Program-made: the position numbers and the translations under genes
Shown: in pieces, positions 8,471 to 17,540 of the stretch
Position numbering within the stretch: the first letter of the stretch is position 1
How the letters are laid out: the number at the start of each line of letters is the position of its first letter
DNA from: JBCBKL01 sp038521825
GTDB lineage: Bacteria; Pseudomonadota; Alphaproteobacteria; Rhodobacterales; Rhodobacteraceae
Reading direction: 5' to 3'
Length of the DNA stretch: 64,000 nucleotides
Assembly: GCA_038521825.1 (NCBI GenBank)
Contig: JBCBKL010000002.1
Location: 248,001 to 312,000, forward strand
Notes under the pieces: model-generated
The model's input: the letters and a program-made list of their open reading frames with translations, nothing else
Databases searched by the model: none
What the model was told of the DNA's origin: nothing

Positions 8471-8784
8471 GGGCTGCTCGTTCTTTGGTTTCCGGTCACT
8501 ATGCCAGAGGGGGCTGGTGTGGTGAAGGGTTTGCGGGCTGTCAATGTGTCGATGCTGCGTTGCAAGAAAACCTGGACCGTCCGGAATGGTACTATGACAC
8601 CATATACGGCCGACCTTTGAGCGCCGACGCCCCACCAGCATGACGCCATCGCAGGCATCGTGGCGCCCCAAGGTCCGTGGTGTTGTCATGCTCCTCGCAC
8701 TGCTTGAGGTCGCCCCCTGGCGCCAGAAGATCTCTGTCCGTGCACTCTAATAATGTGACCCGAGACGATGCAGCCGGCGCGCAA
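8471..8784. other. Intergenic region upstream of parE
   Basis: About 310 bases between the parE start and the terminator of the G8-protein gene, expected to hold the parE promoter. A TTGACA-like hexamer (minus strand, 8544 to 8539) is present but no good -10 sits at 17 bases from it. No gene is supported. Confidence 0.45.
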
Positions 8785-8825
8785 CAAAAAACGGTTGGGC
8801 GTTGCCGCCCAACCGTCGTTTTTTG
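8785..8825 (-). terminator. Strong intrinsic terminator of the G8-protein gene
   Basis: ACGGTTGGGCG (8791-8801) and CGCCCAACCGT (8806-8816) make a perfect 11-bp stem with a 4-base loop. The stem is flanked by an A-run on the left and a T-run on the right, so it can stop transcription in either direction. It lies 25 bases past the stop of the large minus-strand gene. Confidence 0.9.
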
Positions 8826-8850
8826 TGGTCATGGACCTAGCGCGCTGACA

Positions 8851-11800
8851 TCACAGGATGATGTCGTCGGATGTCATCTCGAAATGCGTGATTGTGCCGT
8901 CAAACATCCGGGTGAACTCGGTTGAGCCGGCGCTGGAGCGCGAACCGGTGGCGCCGATGTGCATGACTTCATCGTTGCCCGAAAGGTCGAACTCAAAGTC
9001 CCCGTCACGCCCGAGCTCTTTCCCGTTCAGGATCGCATAGACGCCGTCATCACCAAATCCGAAATCGAGGTCGTACTCCTTTCCGGCATCGATGCCGACG
9101 AACTCGAACTCGGCGGTTTCGTTGCCGTTGTCGAACTTGACCACCAACTTGTCAAAGCGAAGGTCGGCCCGGATCTGGTGGCTCGACGTGTCAGATCCCG
9201 AAACGTCCTTGGACATCAGGCCATAATAACCGTCGATGTTGTCGGCGATGAACCCAAGCGAGAAATCTGCATCGTCCACTTCAAAGGCTTTGTCGTGTTT
9301 CAACGAGACGACATTGGCCTTCTTGCGGTCGACATCAATCTCGCCGAACTCGACAACTATCTGACCTGCTGTTGGATCCGTCCCCTCTGGAGGTTGCTGA
9401 GGTTGCTCCTCGGGTTCCGGTTCGACAGGCGCCGAACCTTGACCACCGTCTCCGCTGTCGACCACATCACCGGTCGTGATCTCGACATCCCAGATCTTGC
9501 CGTCGAAAATTCGATGGTACGGGTTCTTAGAGCCTTCCTTTGCGGCGCCGAAGACGAACACGCCATCATTGTCGGACAGGCCGATATCCCAGCCAGCCTC
9601 GCTCACGGTCTGTGTGCCGTTCAGGAAGCCGTCGAGCCCGTTCGGACCGTAATCTAGCCTGACCTCATAGGTCTGCCCTTTTTCCACTTCGCCCAGCAGC
9701 GCTTTGTTCTCGACGCCGTCGATCGTGTATTTGACGTAGAGCTTGCCGAACCGGATGTAGGTGAGGAATTCCGTTTCACCGGCCTCATCAGGATTGATGT
9801 TCTTGCTCACGACACCCCGAATACCGCGCACGCTGTCTGCATTGAAGCTGAAGGAAAGCGTTCCCTCATCCAGCGGCATTGTGGCGGTGGGTTCGAAGGT
9901 AACGACCGACCGGTTTCCGCCGGTGATCTCGGCCGCCTCGAGCAACACGTAGCTTTCGCCTTCCGCGGCACCCGATCCCGGATTTGGTTGCGGTGTCGGA
10001 GCGGGTTCCGGTTGCGGTGCTGGCTCGGGCGCGGGCTCCTCGGGCTGAGCAACGGGTTCCTCGGGTTCCGGTTTTGGCGTCGGCTCAGGCTCAGGCTTCG
10101 GAGCGGGTGTGTTGTCGCCAGTTGGTTCTTCCGCGTCGAGCTGGTTGCCGGATTTCCCGATTTCTCTGAGATCGACGATCTCGAAGTCACCAAGATCGGA
10201 GGGCAGTTTACCGTTGTTCACGGCGCCCGAAGGCAGATCGCCCGGACCATTCACAAACGCCAGTTCGATGGCAACATCCATCGATCCAGCGCTGCCGGTG
10301 ACCCGATCGCCGACTGCGATTTCAACGACCACATAGTACTTGCCACCTTCGGTGTAGTAACCGTTGTTTGCCGCGTTTTCTTTCCACCAGGTGTGCTGGT
10401 CTGCGCCGTCATAGCGCCCCTTGAGGCTGCTGAACTCGATCTGTTGGGTTCCGATCGCGTCAACCTTGTCGACGACAACCGTGAAGTGATCATAGCTCTT
10501 GGTCAGCACAAGGTCCGACTTGCCATAGTTCACTTTGGCGTCCAGCCGGCCAAGCTCGACCGATGACTCCCAATTGGCGGAGTTGTCTTCGATCGTATAG
10601 TGCCATGCTGTCGCGGCGTTATCGACGTCTAGGGTCAGTGCATCCCCGACATTCTTGAACTCGTTGCCCAGAATGACGTGTGTATTCTGCTCGTTCGGGC
10701 GGTGGTTCTTTTCCCAAACGCCGTGGTCGAAGTTTTCGACATGGTTGTTCACGAGCTTCAGCTCAAAGAAGTCTCGGCTCATGAAGCCGGTCGTTTCCGA
10801 GCCGGAGGGCAGGCGGTCATGCGCACTCGTAAGGCCGCCTTCGATACCGTACAGGACGCTGTCCTTGACCAGATAGTCACGCTGATAGAATCCGCCCAAG
10901 CCCTGTCCGACTTCCCAAGCGACAAAGCCTTCGATCACGGTCGAGACGTCCGTATCGGCGAATTTTTTGTCTGCAGTCGTGTTGAAGCCGACCATGCCGA
11001 CCATGGCGATGTTGTCTTCGAAGTTCCGGTTCGGAGTTTTCGAAATCGTCTCGTCGTCTTGTCCGAAGAACGGGTCGTAACCGTTGATGGCTTCGTAGTT
11101 TTGGACCGTGGGATCGATATGCGAAGCCGATCCACCGTCTTTGCCCATCGGCCAGAATGAATAACCCGCGCCATTCGAGCTGACCGCGACGTTGTCGGTC
11201 GTTTCGATCATCCGCGACTTGAAGCCAAAGCCGATCCCCTGGTGGAAACTATCGTCGTCATTCTGCTGCCGGGCAGCAGGGTGATCGGTCGCTCTGCCGT
11301 GCTCGGAGTTGAACGTTATGTACTCGCCGGTCGTCTGGATCGTGATGTTCTCGGCCCATTTGCCGGTTTCGTTGCCAGCCTCGGCGATGATGGCGCCGCC
11401 GTTCACACCAAATACGGCGTTCGAAATGACGTCGAGGTTAGAGTCGTGATGTACGATCCCCCAGCCTGGGCTGCCCCACACCGCGTTGCCTTCGGCAAGT
11501 GCGGGATCATCCAGATCGTCGGTGCCGGTGCGGTGGAAGTGCAGGGCATAACGACCTGCGTGATTGTCCACATCGTCCAGCCGTTCCGATTTGTCGGTTC
11601 GTCCAAGTTCGAAGAATTCCGCGTTCTGGACCGATACGTCGTCGTTATGCATGAACATGACGTGGCCACGTTCATCCACCGGAACTGTCTTGCCGTCGGA
11701 CAGATACTGATTGCCGTCCGTTTCGGTGCCGATGAAGACGTTGCGGGTATAGTTCGCAACGGGCACCTCGAATTCGACGTCGCTGCCGTTTTCTGGCGGG

Positions 11801-12621
11801 ATGTGATCGTACTTTAGCGCCTGGTTCAGTTCGACGGCATATACACCGCCCACATCCTTGATGCTCTTGATGGTAACCACTTCGTCCTGGAAGGTGTTGT
11901 CGGCAACGTACTTGGTGCCGGCGACCACAAGCTTGTCACCAACCTGCCAGCCAGTTGGGGCGTCATCGAAGTAGACAACCGTGTCGCCCGCTTTCATGCC
12001 ATCGGCGGCCATGAGGAAGTCGGCCTTATCCTGACCGGCGATCTCAACCTTGCCGTGCGTGACCACGCCTTTGGACAGCTGAAGCGGATCTTCGGAGATG
12101 TCGATCGGACCGTTGTCGCGATGGATGATGATTTCCGCCTGAACGCCTTTTTCCACCGGCCGGTCATCGGTGCCGATTGTGAAGTGCGAGTTGGCGCCAG
12201 TGAACAGGCTATCGACCATCAGACGCGTGTCTGTGTCGGTGGCAAAGTGCAGCGCGCCATCAACACCGACGGTGTCGATCTTGACGTCGCTGACCTTGTC
12301 GTACTTAACCATCACCCCCTCAGGGATGTAGACGGATTGGCCCTCAGTCGGGACCTTGCCCGTCGACCAAGTGGCGGGGTCAAACCACGAACCGCTATTC
12401 AACGCGACAGCGACCTTCGGGTTCGATGCATCAGGGAATTGTTCGAGCAGCGCGATATGCTCTGATTTCTTCGCGCCATCGTCTGAGTGCACATGCATGC
12501 TGGCGTGCATCATCGCCGCATCTTGCTGTGCGATGGCTTCTTTCAGTGTCACACTTCCCGAGTGGTTGGCCGTTCCGCCCGAGCTGTGATCGTGTGTCTG
12601 CATAGAGTTGCTGTCTAGCAT
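8851..12621 (-). CDS. Large secreted G8-domain / beta-helix / LamG-like protein
   Basis: A 1,256-residue acidic protein without an N-terminal signal peptide. The start is His-rich (MQTHDHSSGG, MHVHSDD). A G8 domain begins near residue 74 (SGSWFDPATWSTGKVP), followed by a long parallel beta-helix-like region with HFHRTG and GIVHHDSN segments (~200-650). A Pro/Glu-rich linker (~830-885) leads to a LamG-like beta-sandwich, a second shorter Pro/Glu linker (~1060-1087) and a second related sandwich. It ends SDDIIL, a hydrophobic-acidic tail like those of type I secretion substrates. G8 domains in animal CEMIP/TMEM2 are linked to hyaluronan turnover, so a polysaccharide-binding or -cleaving role is plausible but inferred. 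It is next to the exopolysaccharide genes and ends at a strong terminator. No type I exporter is in the window. Confidence 0.75.
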   Translation of the reverse strand: MLDSNSMQTHDHSSGGTANHSGSVTLKEAIAQQDAAMMHASMHVHSDDGAKKSEHIALLEQFPDASNPKVAVALNSGSWFDPATWSTGKVPTEGQSVYIPEGVMVKYDKVSDVKIDTVGVDGALHFATDTDTRLMVDSLFTGANSHFTIGTDDRPVEKGVQAEIIIHRDNGPIDISEDPLQLSKGVVTHGKVEIAGQDKADFLMAADGMKAGDTVVYFDDAPTGWQVGDKLVVAGTKYVADNTFQDEVVTIKSIKDVGGVYAVELNQALKYDHIPPENGSDVEFEVPVANYTRNVFIGTETDGNQYLSDGKTVPVDERGHVMFMHNDDVSVQNAEFFELGRTDKSERLDDVDNHAGRYALHFHRTGTDDLDDPALAEGNAVWGSPGWGIVHHDSNLDVISNAVFGVNGGAIIAEAGNETGKWAENITIQTTGEYITFNSEHGRATDHPAARQQNDDDSFHQGIGFGFKSRMIETTDNVAVSSNGAGYSFWPMGKDGGSASHIDPTVQNYEAINGYDPFFGQDDETISKTPNRNFEDNIAMVGMVGFNTTADKKFADTDVSTVIEGFVAWEVGQGLGGFYQRDYLVKDSVLYGIEGGLTSAHDRLPSGSETTGFMSRDFFELKLVNNHVENFDHGVWEKNHRPNEQNTHVILGNEFKNVGDALTLDVDNAATAWHYTIEDNSANWESSVELGRLDAKVNYGKSDLVLTKSYDHFTVVVDKVDAIGTQQIEFSSLKGRYDGADQHTWWKENAANNGYYTEGGKYYVVVEIAVGDRVTGSAGSMDVAIELAFVNGPGDLPSGAVNNGKLPSDLGDFEIVDLREIGKSGNQLDAEEPTGDNTPAPKPEPEPTPKPEPEEPVAQPEEPAPEPAPQPEPAPTPQPNPGSGAAEGESYVLLEAAEITGGNRSVVTFEPTATMPLDEGTLSFSFNADSVRGIRGVVSKNINPDEAGETEFLTYIRFGKLYVKYTIDGVENKALLGEVEKGQTYEVRLDYGPNGLDGFLNGTQTVSEAGWDIGLSDNDGVFVFGAAKEGSKNPYHRIFDGKIWDVEITTGDVVDSGDGGQGSAPVEPEPEEQPQQPPEGTDPTAGQIVVEFGEIDVDRKKANVVSLKHDKAFEVDDADFSLGFIADNIDGYYGLMSKDVSGSDTSSHQIRADLRFDKLVVKFDNGNETAEFEFVGIDAGKEYDLDFGFGDDGVYAILNGKELGRDGDFEFDLSGNDEVMHIGATGSRSSAGSTEFTRMFDGTITHFEMTSDDIIL

Positions 12622-13543
12622 TCAGTTTCCTTTCGCCGACCAAATTGCCGGCTGGTGTGTTGGGGAGAGATACGGAGAGGATGAAGGAAAATTAGTACGC
12701 TGCACGGAGTGGGGAGCGCAGCGGCGCCGAGTGGTGGACTAATCTTTCTCCTCTTTGCAACTACAACAATACTCGCCACTAAAAACACGCAAAAGGCGAT
12801 TGCGCCGATTGCGATACAACTCTTACATGTGCCCAGGTTACCGGAGTGTAAACTACTCATTGACGCACCCCGTCGGGTTAAAACCGTTTACGCTGGGACA
12901 AGATGGCGAGTGTTTGGGACACTGACGCGGTGTAAAATAGAAAAGTTAATGGCATTCCAATGGCGCCCCTTCGGAACGCGCGTTTTCTTGCTACTCAACG
13001 GGGAGTTTTGGGCGGTAACTTGCGGAAACTGTGCGCAAAAACCGGCCTGATCCGGGCTTTCTCGCTCATTCGGGGAAAGGTTCTCGCGTTACTAGAATGC
13101 GGGGCCAAACCGCAATCACGTCACATTTTCGACGTAAAGAACTTCCCATCTTGGAGCAGCGGCAAGAACTCGCGCATGATGCGCAGGAGCCCGCTCAACT
13201 AACGCGTTCTGACTCGGACAGCGACCGATCACTACGCGCCGAAGGATTGAAAACGGAATCAGCTGCCTCGGCGATCGGGCGCGCTCCGAGCAATTCCATA
13301 GGGGAGCCAGTCCATCCGGACATCATATCATCTGATATCGGATCATGTTCTGCAGTGATGGTGAGCTCGGGGCGGATCGTGCCAAATCTGGCATCTTTCA
13401 TATCCGATACTGGCGCGCACCGCCGCAGCATTTAAGAATATGCTTCTGTAACCCATCTTTAGACGCTATGAATACCGGGGTAGATACACACTAAGCAGTT
13501 GGGCGCATCCGCGCTGCGTATTAGAGCGCAAAGCTATTGAGTA
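12622..13543. other. Long intergenic region between divergent genes
   Basis: About 920 bases without a convincing gene, between the divergent G8-protein and ExoP-like genes. Frames of 60-134 codons cross it but show unbiased codon use and no domain. It is more A+T-rich than its flanks near 12,720-12,960 and 13,430-13,543. A loose inverted pair TATCGGAT (~13,336) and ATCCGATA (~13,401) lies in the half before the ExoP-like gene and could be a regulator site. Promoters for both genes must be here. Confidence 0.5.
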
Positions 13544-15754
13544 ATGAATGAATCGCTTAGACCGCTGTTTGCGGCAGACCTGACCGATAACGAACCACAA
13601 CCTCTGCGTTTGGGCGACATCGTTGCCGTCATACGGCGGCGGATGTGGCTGATCATGCTCGTTGCCACGGCGATGGTTGTTGGGACCTATTACTATACGA
13701 CCACGCTTTCGCCGATCTATTCGGCCTATGGGCAGCTTGTTCTGGGCGAACAGGGGCTCAGCCAAAGGAACGACTTCGACCTCGATGAGCGCGCGGCGCT
13801 CAACAACTCGATCGTTCAGGGCGAACTGGTCCTTCTCACCTCAAATGAAATTCTTGCGCGCGTGGCGCGGCGGCTGGAACTTGAAACAACTGCTGAATTC
13901 GGTCCCCAATCGGAAGAAGACAGCGCGCCCAACCTCGTTGATCGTGCCACCGACCTTCTGCGACAGATATTGCCGCGGGCCAATCCTGACCCCGGCCCGG
14001 CAATCGCCACCGAGGAAGGTGCCGAACCCAGTCAGATCGAAACCGCCGCGGATGCAAACTCCCTCGAGATTGGCGATGTGCAAAGTGTCGTCGGACAGCT
14101 TCGGCAAAGGATCGGTGTCAGCCAGCGCGGCACCTCCTTTGTCGTGTCCGTCCGTGCCGATACGGAAGATCCCAAAACGGCCGCCGCGATCGTGAATGTC
14201 CTGATGGACGAATACATACGTTTCCTGTCGGACAAACGCTTTGAATCGGCGACCCGGGTCACCGATTGGCTTGAGCTAAGGGTGGCCGAATTGGCCGAGA
14301 AGCTGGAACAGTCAGAGAAAGAGGCTCTTGCCTTCCGATCGGTGATTGAGGCCGACGCAGACAGCTCTGACAGACTGGACCAGCAGATGCGGGAACTCAC
14401 CTCGAAGTTGGTCAACGCCCGTGCGACCCTCGCCGAGACCGAGGCGCGGGCGCAAAAGGTCGCTGATATCATTGACCGCGACGGTCTGTTGCCCGCGGCC
14501 GATATCCTGACCTCAAACACCATTCTCGATCTGCGAGGTGATCTGGCACAACTCAGGTTGGATCAGACAAGCGCATCTATCACATTCGGGGAACAATCCC
14601 CTCAGGTGCAATCAATCGAACGCTCCACGACCGAGCTCGAAGCGGCCATCGAAGCCGAGGTGAACCGATCGGTCCTGCAGCTCAAGAACACGGCAGAGAT
14701 TGCGGCGATCAACGTCGAGGTGCTGGAGCGCAGTCTCAAGCGTCTCGAAAATCTGATCCTCGATCGGTCTGGCCAGCTTATCCGCCTGAACCAGCTCCAG
14801 CGCGTGGTCGAAGCCAACCGCTCGGTCTATGAAGAATTTCTCGCCCGTTTCAAATCCACCAGTGAAATTCGGAGTCTGCGTAACAGCGATGCTGAGGTCA
14901 TTTCCTATGCCTCGCCGCCAAGCGGGCCGTCCTTCCCGAATAAGAAGGTTTCGGTCCTGCTCGCCGGTATTGGTGGTTTGATCCTGGGCTGTGGCCTTGC
15001 TGTCCTGCTGGAATTGCGGCCCGAAAAGTTTGCCACGGTCAAACAGGCTGCGCAATCCACCGGCCTTCCGGTTTATGCCGAACTTGCGCGCCCGAACCAA
15101 CGACGCTTTTTCGGGAGATCGGCTTTTGTGCCGCCCAAAGCGCTATCGAGTCCCGTGCTTGAAAGCGCGCGAAGCCTCTACCGGATGGCCAAGCTCCAGA
15201 GTGACAACAAAAAAGAGGTCATTGCGGTGACCAGCGCTCCGGGTGGCACAAACAGCCGAAGCTGGACAGCATTCCTGCTGGCCTTGATGGCGGCACGGGA
15301 TGAAAAAAGCGTTGTTCTGATCGATGCCGATACGCGGAAGGCCGTCCTTAGTAAATCGTTGGCGCCCCATGCCAACAACAACCTGCTAACAACGCTTTAC
15401 GGCAGGACGAACGCCAAGCAAAGCACGAAGTTCCTGAAGGATTATGGCTTTGATTTTATCCCGACCAGCGTCACGGTGGCCGATCCCAACCTTCTGATGT
15501 CGAACAAATCGGCCAGCCACCTGCTGTCCGATTTGCGCAGCCAATACGACCTGGTGATCGTTGATTGCCCCTATCTGGAAGAGAACTCCGACACGATCGC
15601 AACGTCCCATCCGTTCGATTTGGCCCTCTTCGTGGTGGAAGAAGAGCAGACGCGGCTGGATCAGACCCGGTCGGCCCTTCCACGGTTCCTCACGATGACG
15701 GCCGAGCAGACGGGGCTGGTTTTCTTTTCCGCCCGGCGCAAGTTGCCCGCCTGA
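13544..15754 (+). CDS. GumC/ExoP-like polysaccharide copolymerase with degenerate kinase domain
   Basis: A 736-residue polysaccharide copolymerase, the inner-membrane protein that sets chain length and links export to the outer-membrane channel. It has a Wzz-type N-terminus with span 1 at ~34-53, a long periplasmic coiled-coil region (~230-440) and span 2 at ~468-490, followed by a cytoplasmic BY-kinase-like domain (~525-720). Walker A' (VVLIDAD, ~590-596) and Walker B (LVIVDCP, ~669-675) are recognisable. The P-loop position reads SAPGGTNSRSW (~563-573) and lacks the GK(S/T) lysine, and the C-terminus has no tyrosine cluster, so kinase activity is probably lost. It likely serves the adjoining exo-type genes. 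The nearest family member is Sinorhizobium ExoP. Confidence 0.85.
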   Translation: MNESLRPLFAADLTDNEPQPLRLGDIVAVIRRRMWLIMLVATAMVVGTYYYTTTLSPIYSAYGQLVLGEQGLSQRNDFDLDERAALNNSIVQGELVLLTSNEILARVARRLELETTAEFGPQSEEDSAPNLVDRATDLLRQILPRANPDPGPAIATEEGAEPSQIETAADANSLEIGDVQSVVGQLRQRIGVSQRGTSFVVSVRADTEDPKTAAAIVNVLMDEYIRFLSDKRFESATRVTDWLELRVAELAEKLEQSEKEALAFRSVIEADADSSDRLDQQMRELTSKLVNARATLAETEARAQKVADIIDRDGLLPAADILTSNTILDLRGDLAQLRLDQTSASITFGEQSPQVQSIERSTTELEAAIEAEVNRSVLQLKNTAEIAAINVEVLERSLKRLENLILDRSGQLIRLNQLQRVVEANRSVYEEFLARFKSTSEIRSLRNSDAEVISYASPPSGPSFPNKKVSVLLAGIGGLILGCGLAVLLELRPEKFATVKQAAQSTGLPVYAELARPNQRRFFGRSAFVPPKALSSPVLESARSLYRMAKLQSDNKKEVIAVTSAPGGTNSRSWTAFLLALMAARDEKSVVLIDADTRKAVLSKSLAPHANNNLLTTLYGRTNAKQSTKFLKDYGFDFIPTSVTVADPNLLMSNKSASHLLSDLRSQYDLVIVDCPYLEENSDTIATSHPFDLALFVVEEEQTRLDQTRSALPRFLTMTAEQTGLVFFSARRKLPA

Positions 15755-15763
15755 ACCGGCGCG

Positions 15764-17395
15764 CTAGCAGGTGCGGCGGTAATAGGTGAAGGTGAGTGGG
15801 TTATCGATCCACGGAATTTCGGCAGACGGAGCCATGTTGTAGGGCAGTTGCCGTGTTTCCTCGATGTAGCATTCCGCGAATTCCGGACTTTCGGCGATTT
15901 CGAGATCCGACAGGAACCAGGGATCGGATGCGGGTCGCCCCTCCGCTGGCCCCAGGATGATGAAATCGGGCTCTCGCCGCAAAACCGCGCGCCCATCACC
16001 CGCCGAATGACCAGCCATTTTCTGGCGCTCTGTCCGCACTGGCGTGTTCTCTCGCTTGGCGATTTCGCGATCATTGAGGCCCAGCATGTCGATATAGACA
16101 TTGTTCGGTGCCATGAAGGGGGTCGAGCCTGCTGTGTTGAGGGCGACGACCGATCCGGTGGGCCAATCCTTTTGTATATGCTCGCCAACCACCAGCCCGA
16201 CATACGCTGCGGGGTTCATCTTGAACGGGTTGATATAGAACGTGCCAAAGCAAAGCGCGGCCATCGCGCCCACAAGGACAGGCCACCGCAGAACCGCCGG
16301 ACACGCGCTTAGTCCGACAGCCAGCAAAAGGGCGGCCGGACCCAAGGTGCCCGCCATCACGCGGGCGGCAGGCATGTGATCTCCACCAGACCAAACCACA
16401 TAGGTGGTATGGGCGAGGATCGCGGCGATCAAAAGAAACGCTACGCGCCAGACATTTGCCAGCACCTTCGGCTTGAACACCAGCAGCACAAGTGCGCCAA
16501 TGCCCACGCTCAACGCTGGGAGAAACAGGATCGCGGAATTGCGCAGATATCTTTCGATCCCGACCAGCCGTGTTTCGAGGTCAATGCCTGTCTTGGCTGC
16601 GAAGGTATTGGGCAGCACGTCGCCATAATAGGATAACCGCCAGATCGTGTGGATGGCGAGGATGGTCATCGGGATCCCACCTATCAGAAAAAGCTGGATG
16701 ATTCGCTGCCGAAAAGGGCTGATGCCAAAAATGAGCACCGTCATCCCGGCCACGAAATTGATGACCACGGAGTCCGGCCGGGTCAGATAGGCCAGCGCAA
16801 AGAAGACACCCGACCAAACCGCGGCACTGATGGGTACATCTTCCCTGTGCTCGTCGGGCAGTAGCAACGGCAGGGCCGCCACGATACCGCAAGCCAAAAA
16901 GCCTGATGCAAGAATGGTTTCGAGGCCCCCAAGGATCCAGACCGCGACGGTGACCGAACTTAGGACCGCAAAGACCGTAAGAGCGCGCCATGTACCAAAA
17001 GCAGGAGACGGCAGCAGGCGCCGCGCGCCGCGATAAACGGCGATGGTCAGGATCACCGCGCCTGCCGCGTTGACAATCCGGGTCGCGGGCACAGGCTCGA
17101 TCCCCAAGGACAGTAATGCCGAAGTCAGAACGAGATGGAGAAAGTTGGTGTAGCCCTCGACCTTGTCACCGACATTCCATGACAGATCGCCGAAATTGAC
17201 GAAATTCAGGGCGTAGCGAAGGGAAATGAACGAATCGTCGTGGTAAAAGTGCCTATTCAGCCAAAGGTTGAAAACGAGCATCGCAAAGCCCGAGAGCAGA
17301 ACCAGCGGGGCGATTTTGGCAAAAAAATCAGTCGAGGCGTGGTCGTCATGCTGTCTTTGGCGACGATCTGCCGCTAAAAAGTGTCGATAAGTCAC
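15764..17395 (-). CDS. GT-C fold membrane glycosyltransferase, AftB-like
   Basis: A 543-residue polytopic protein (about ten spans) with a C-terminal soluble part. The first periplasmic loop reads YHDDSFISLRYALNF followed by GDKVEGYTNFL. This is the DD...RY...EGYTN pattern of GT-C enzymes such as the mycobacterial arabinofuranosyltransferase AftB, which use polyprenyl-phosphate sugars. Given the adjacent donor-sugar operon, the inferred role is transfer of D-arabinofuranose to a lipid-linked or growing glycan on the periplasmic side. GTG at 17395 is chosen because a weak AGG precedes it and an A+T-rich promoter-like stretch follows; an ATG at 17506 (580 residues) has no ribosome-binding site. 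A hexose transferase remains possible. Confidence 0.7.
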   Translation of the reverse strand: MTYRHFLAADRRQRQHDDHASTDFFAKIAPLVLLSGFAMLVFNLWLNRHFYHDDSFISLRYALNFVNFGDLSWNVGDKVEGYTNFLHLVLTSALLSLGIEPVPATRIVNAAGAVILTIAVYRGARRLLPSPAFGTWRALTVFAVLSSVTVAVWILGGLETILASGFLACGIVAALPLLLPDEHREDVPISAAVWSGVFFALAYLTRPDSVVINFVAGMTVLIFGISPFRQRIIQLFLIGGIPMTILAIHTIWRLSYYGDVLPNTFAAKTGIDLETRLVGIERYLRNSAILFLPALSVGIGALVLLVFKPKVLANVWRVAFLLIAAILAHTTYVVWSGGDHMPAARVMAGTLGPAALLLAVGLSACPAVLRWPVLVGAMAALCFGTFYINPFKMNPAAYVGLVVGEHIQKDWPTGSVVALNTAGSTPFMAPNNVYIDMLGLNDREIAKRENTPVRTERQKMAGHSAGDGRAVLRREPDFIILGPAEGRPASDPWFLSDLEIAESPEFAECYIEETRQLPYNMAPSAEIPWIDNPLTFTYYRRTC

Positions 17396-17540
17396 GAATT
17401 CATACCTGATTAAATGTAAAACTCTGTAGTATAAGGACTTAGGACAGTTTTGACGTCTCGCATAGTAGGTTGTACGAGCTCCGGTTTCCGCAAGTCTACG
17501 GTGCATAATATTTGAGTTGTTTTTTTGGAGGTCCTTTGTC
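17396..17540. promoter_or_regulatory. A+T-rich divergent promoter region of the arabinose-donor genes
   Basis: About 145 bases, distinctly A+T-rich, between the GT-C gene (minus) and the HAD-UbiA gene (plus). Candidate -10 hexamers are TATACT on the minus strand (17433-17428) and CATAAT on the plus strand (17504-17509). TTGACG near 17450 is a possible -35. GGAGG at 17527-17531, nine bases before the TTG at 17541, sets the start of the plus-strand operon. Confidence 0.45.

Noticed and set aside
12709..13435. Overlapping frames of 80-134 codons in the long intergenic region
   Set aside because: No codon bias, no domain, no good start signals; treated as non-coding.
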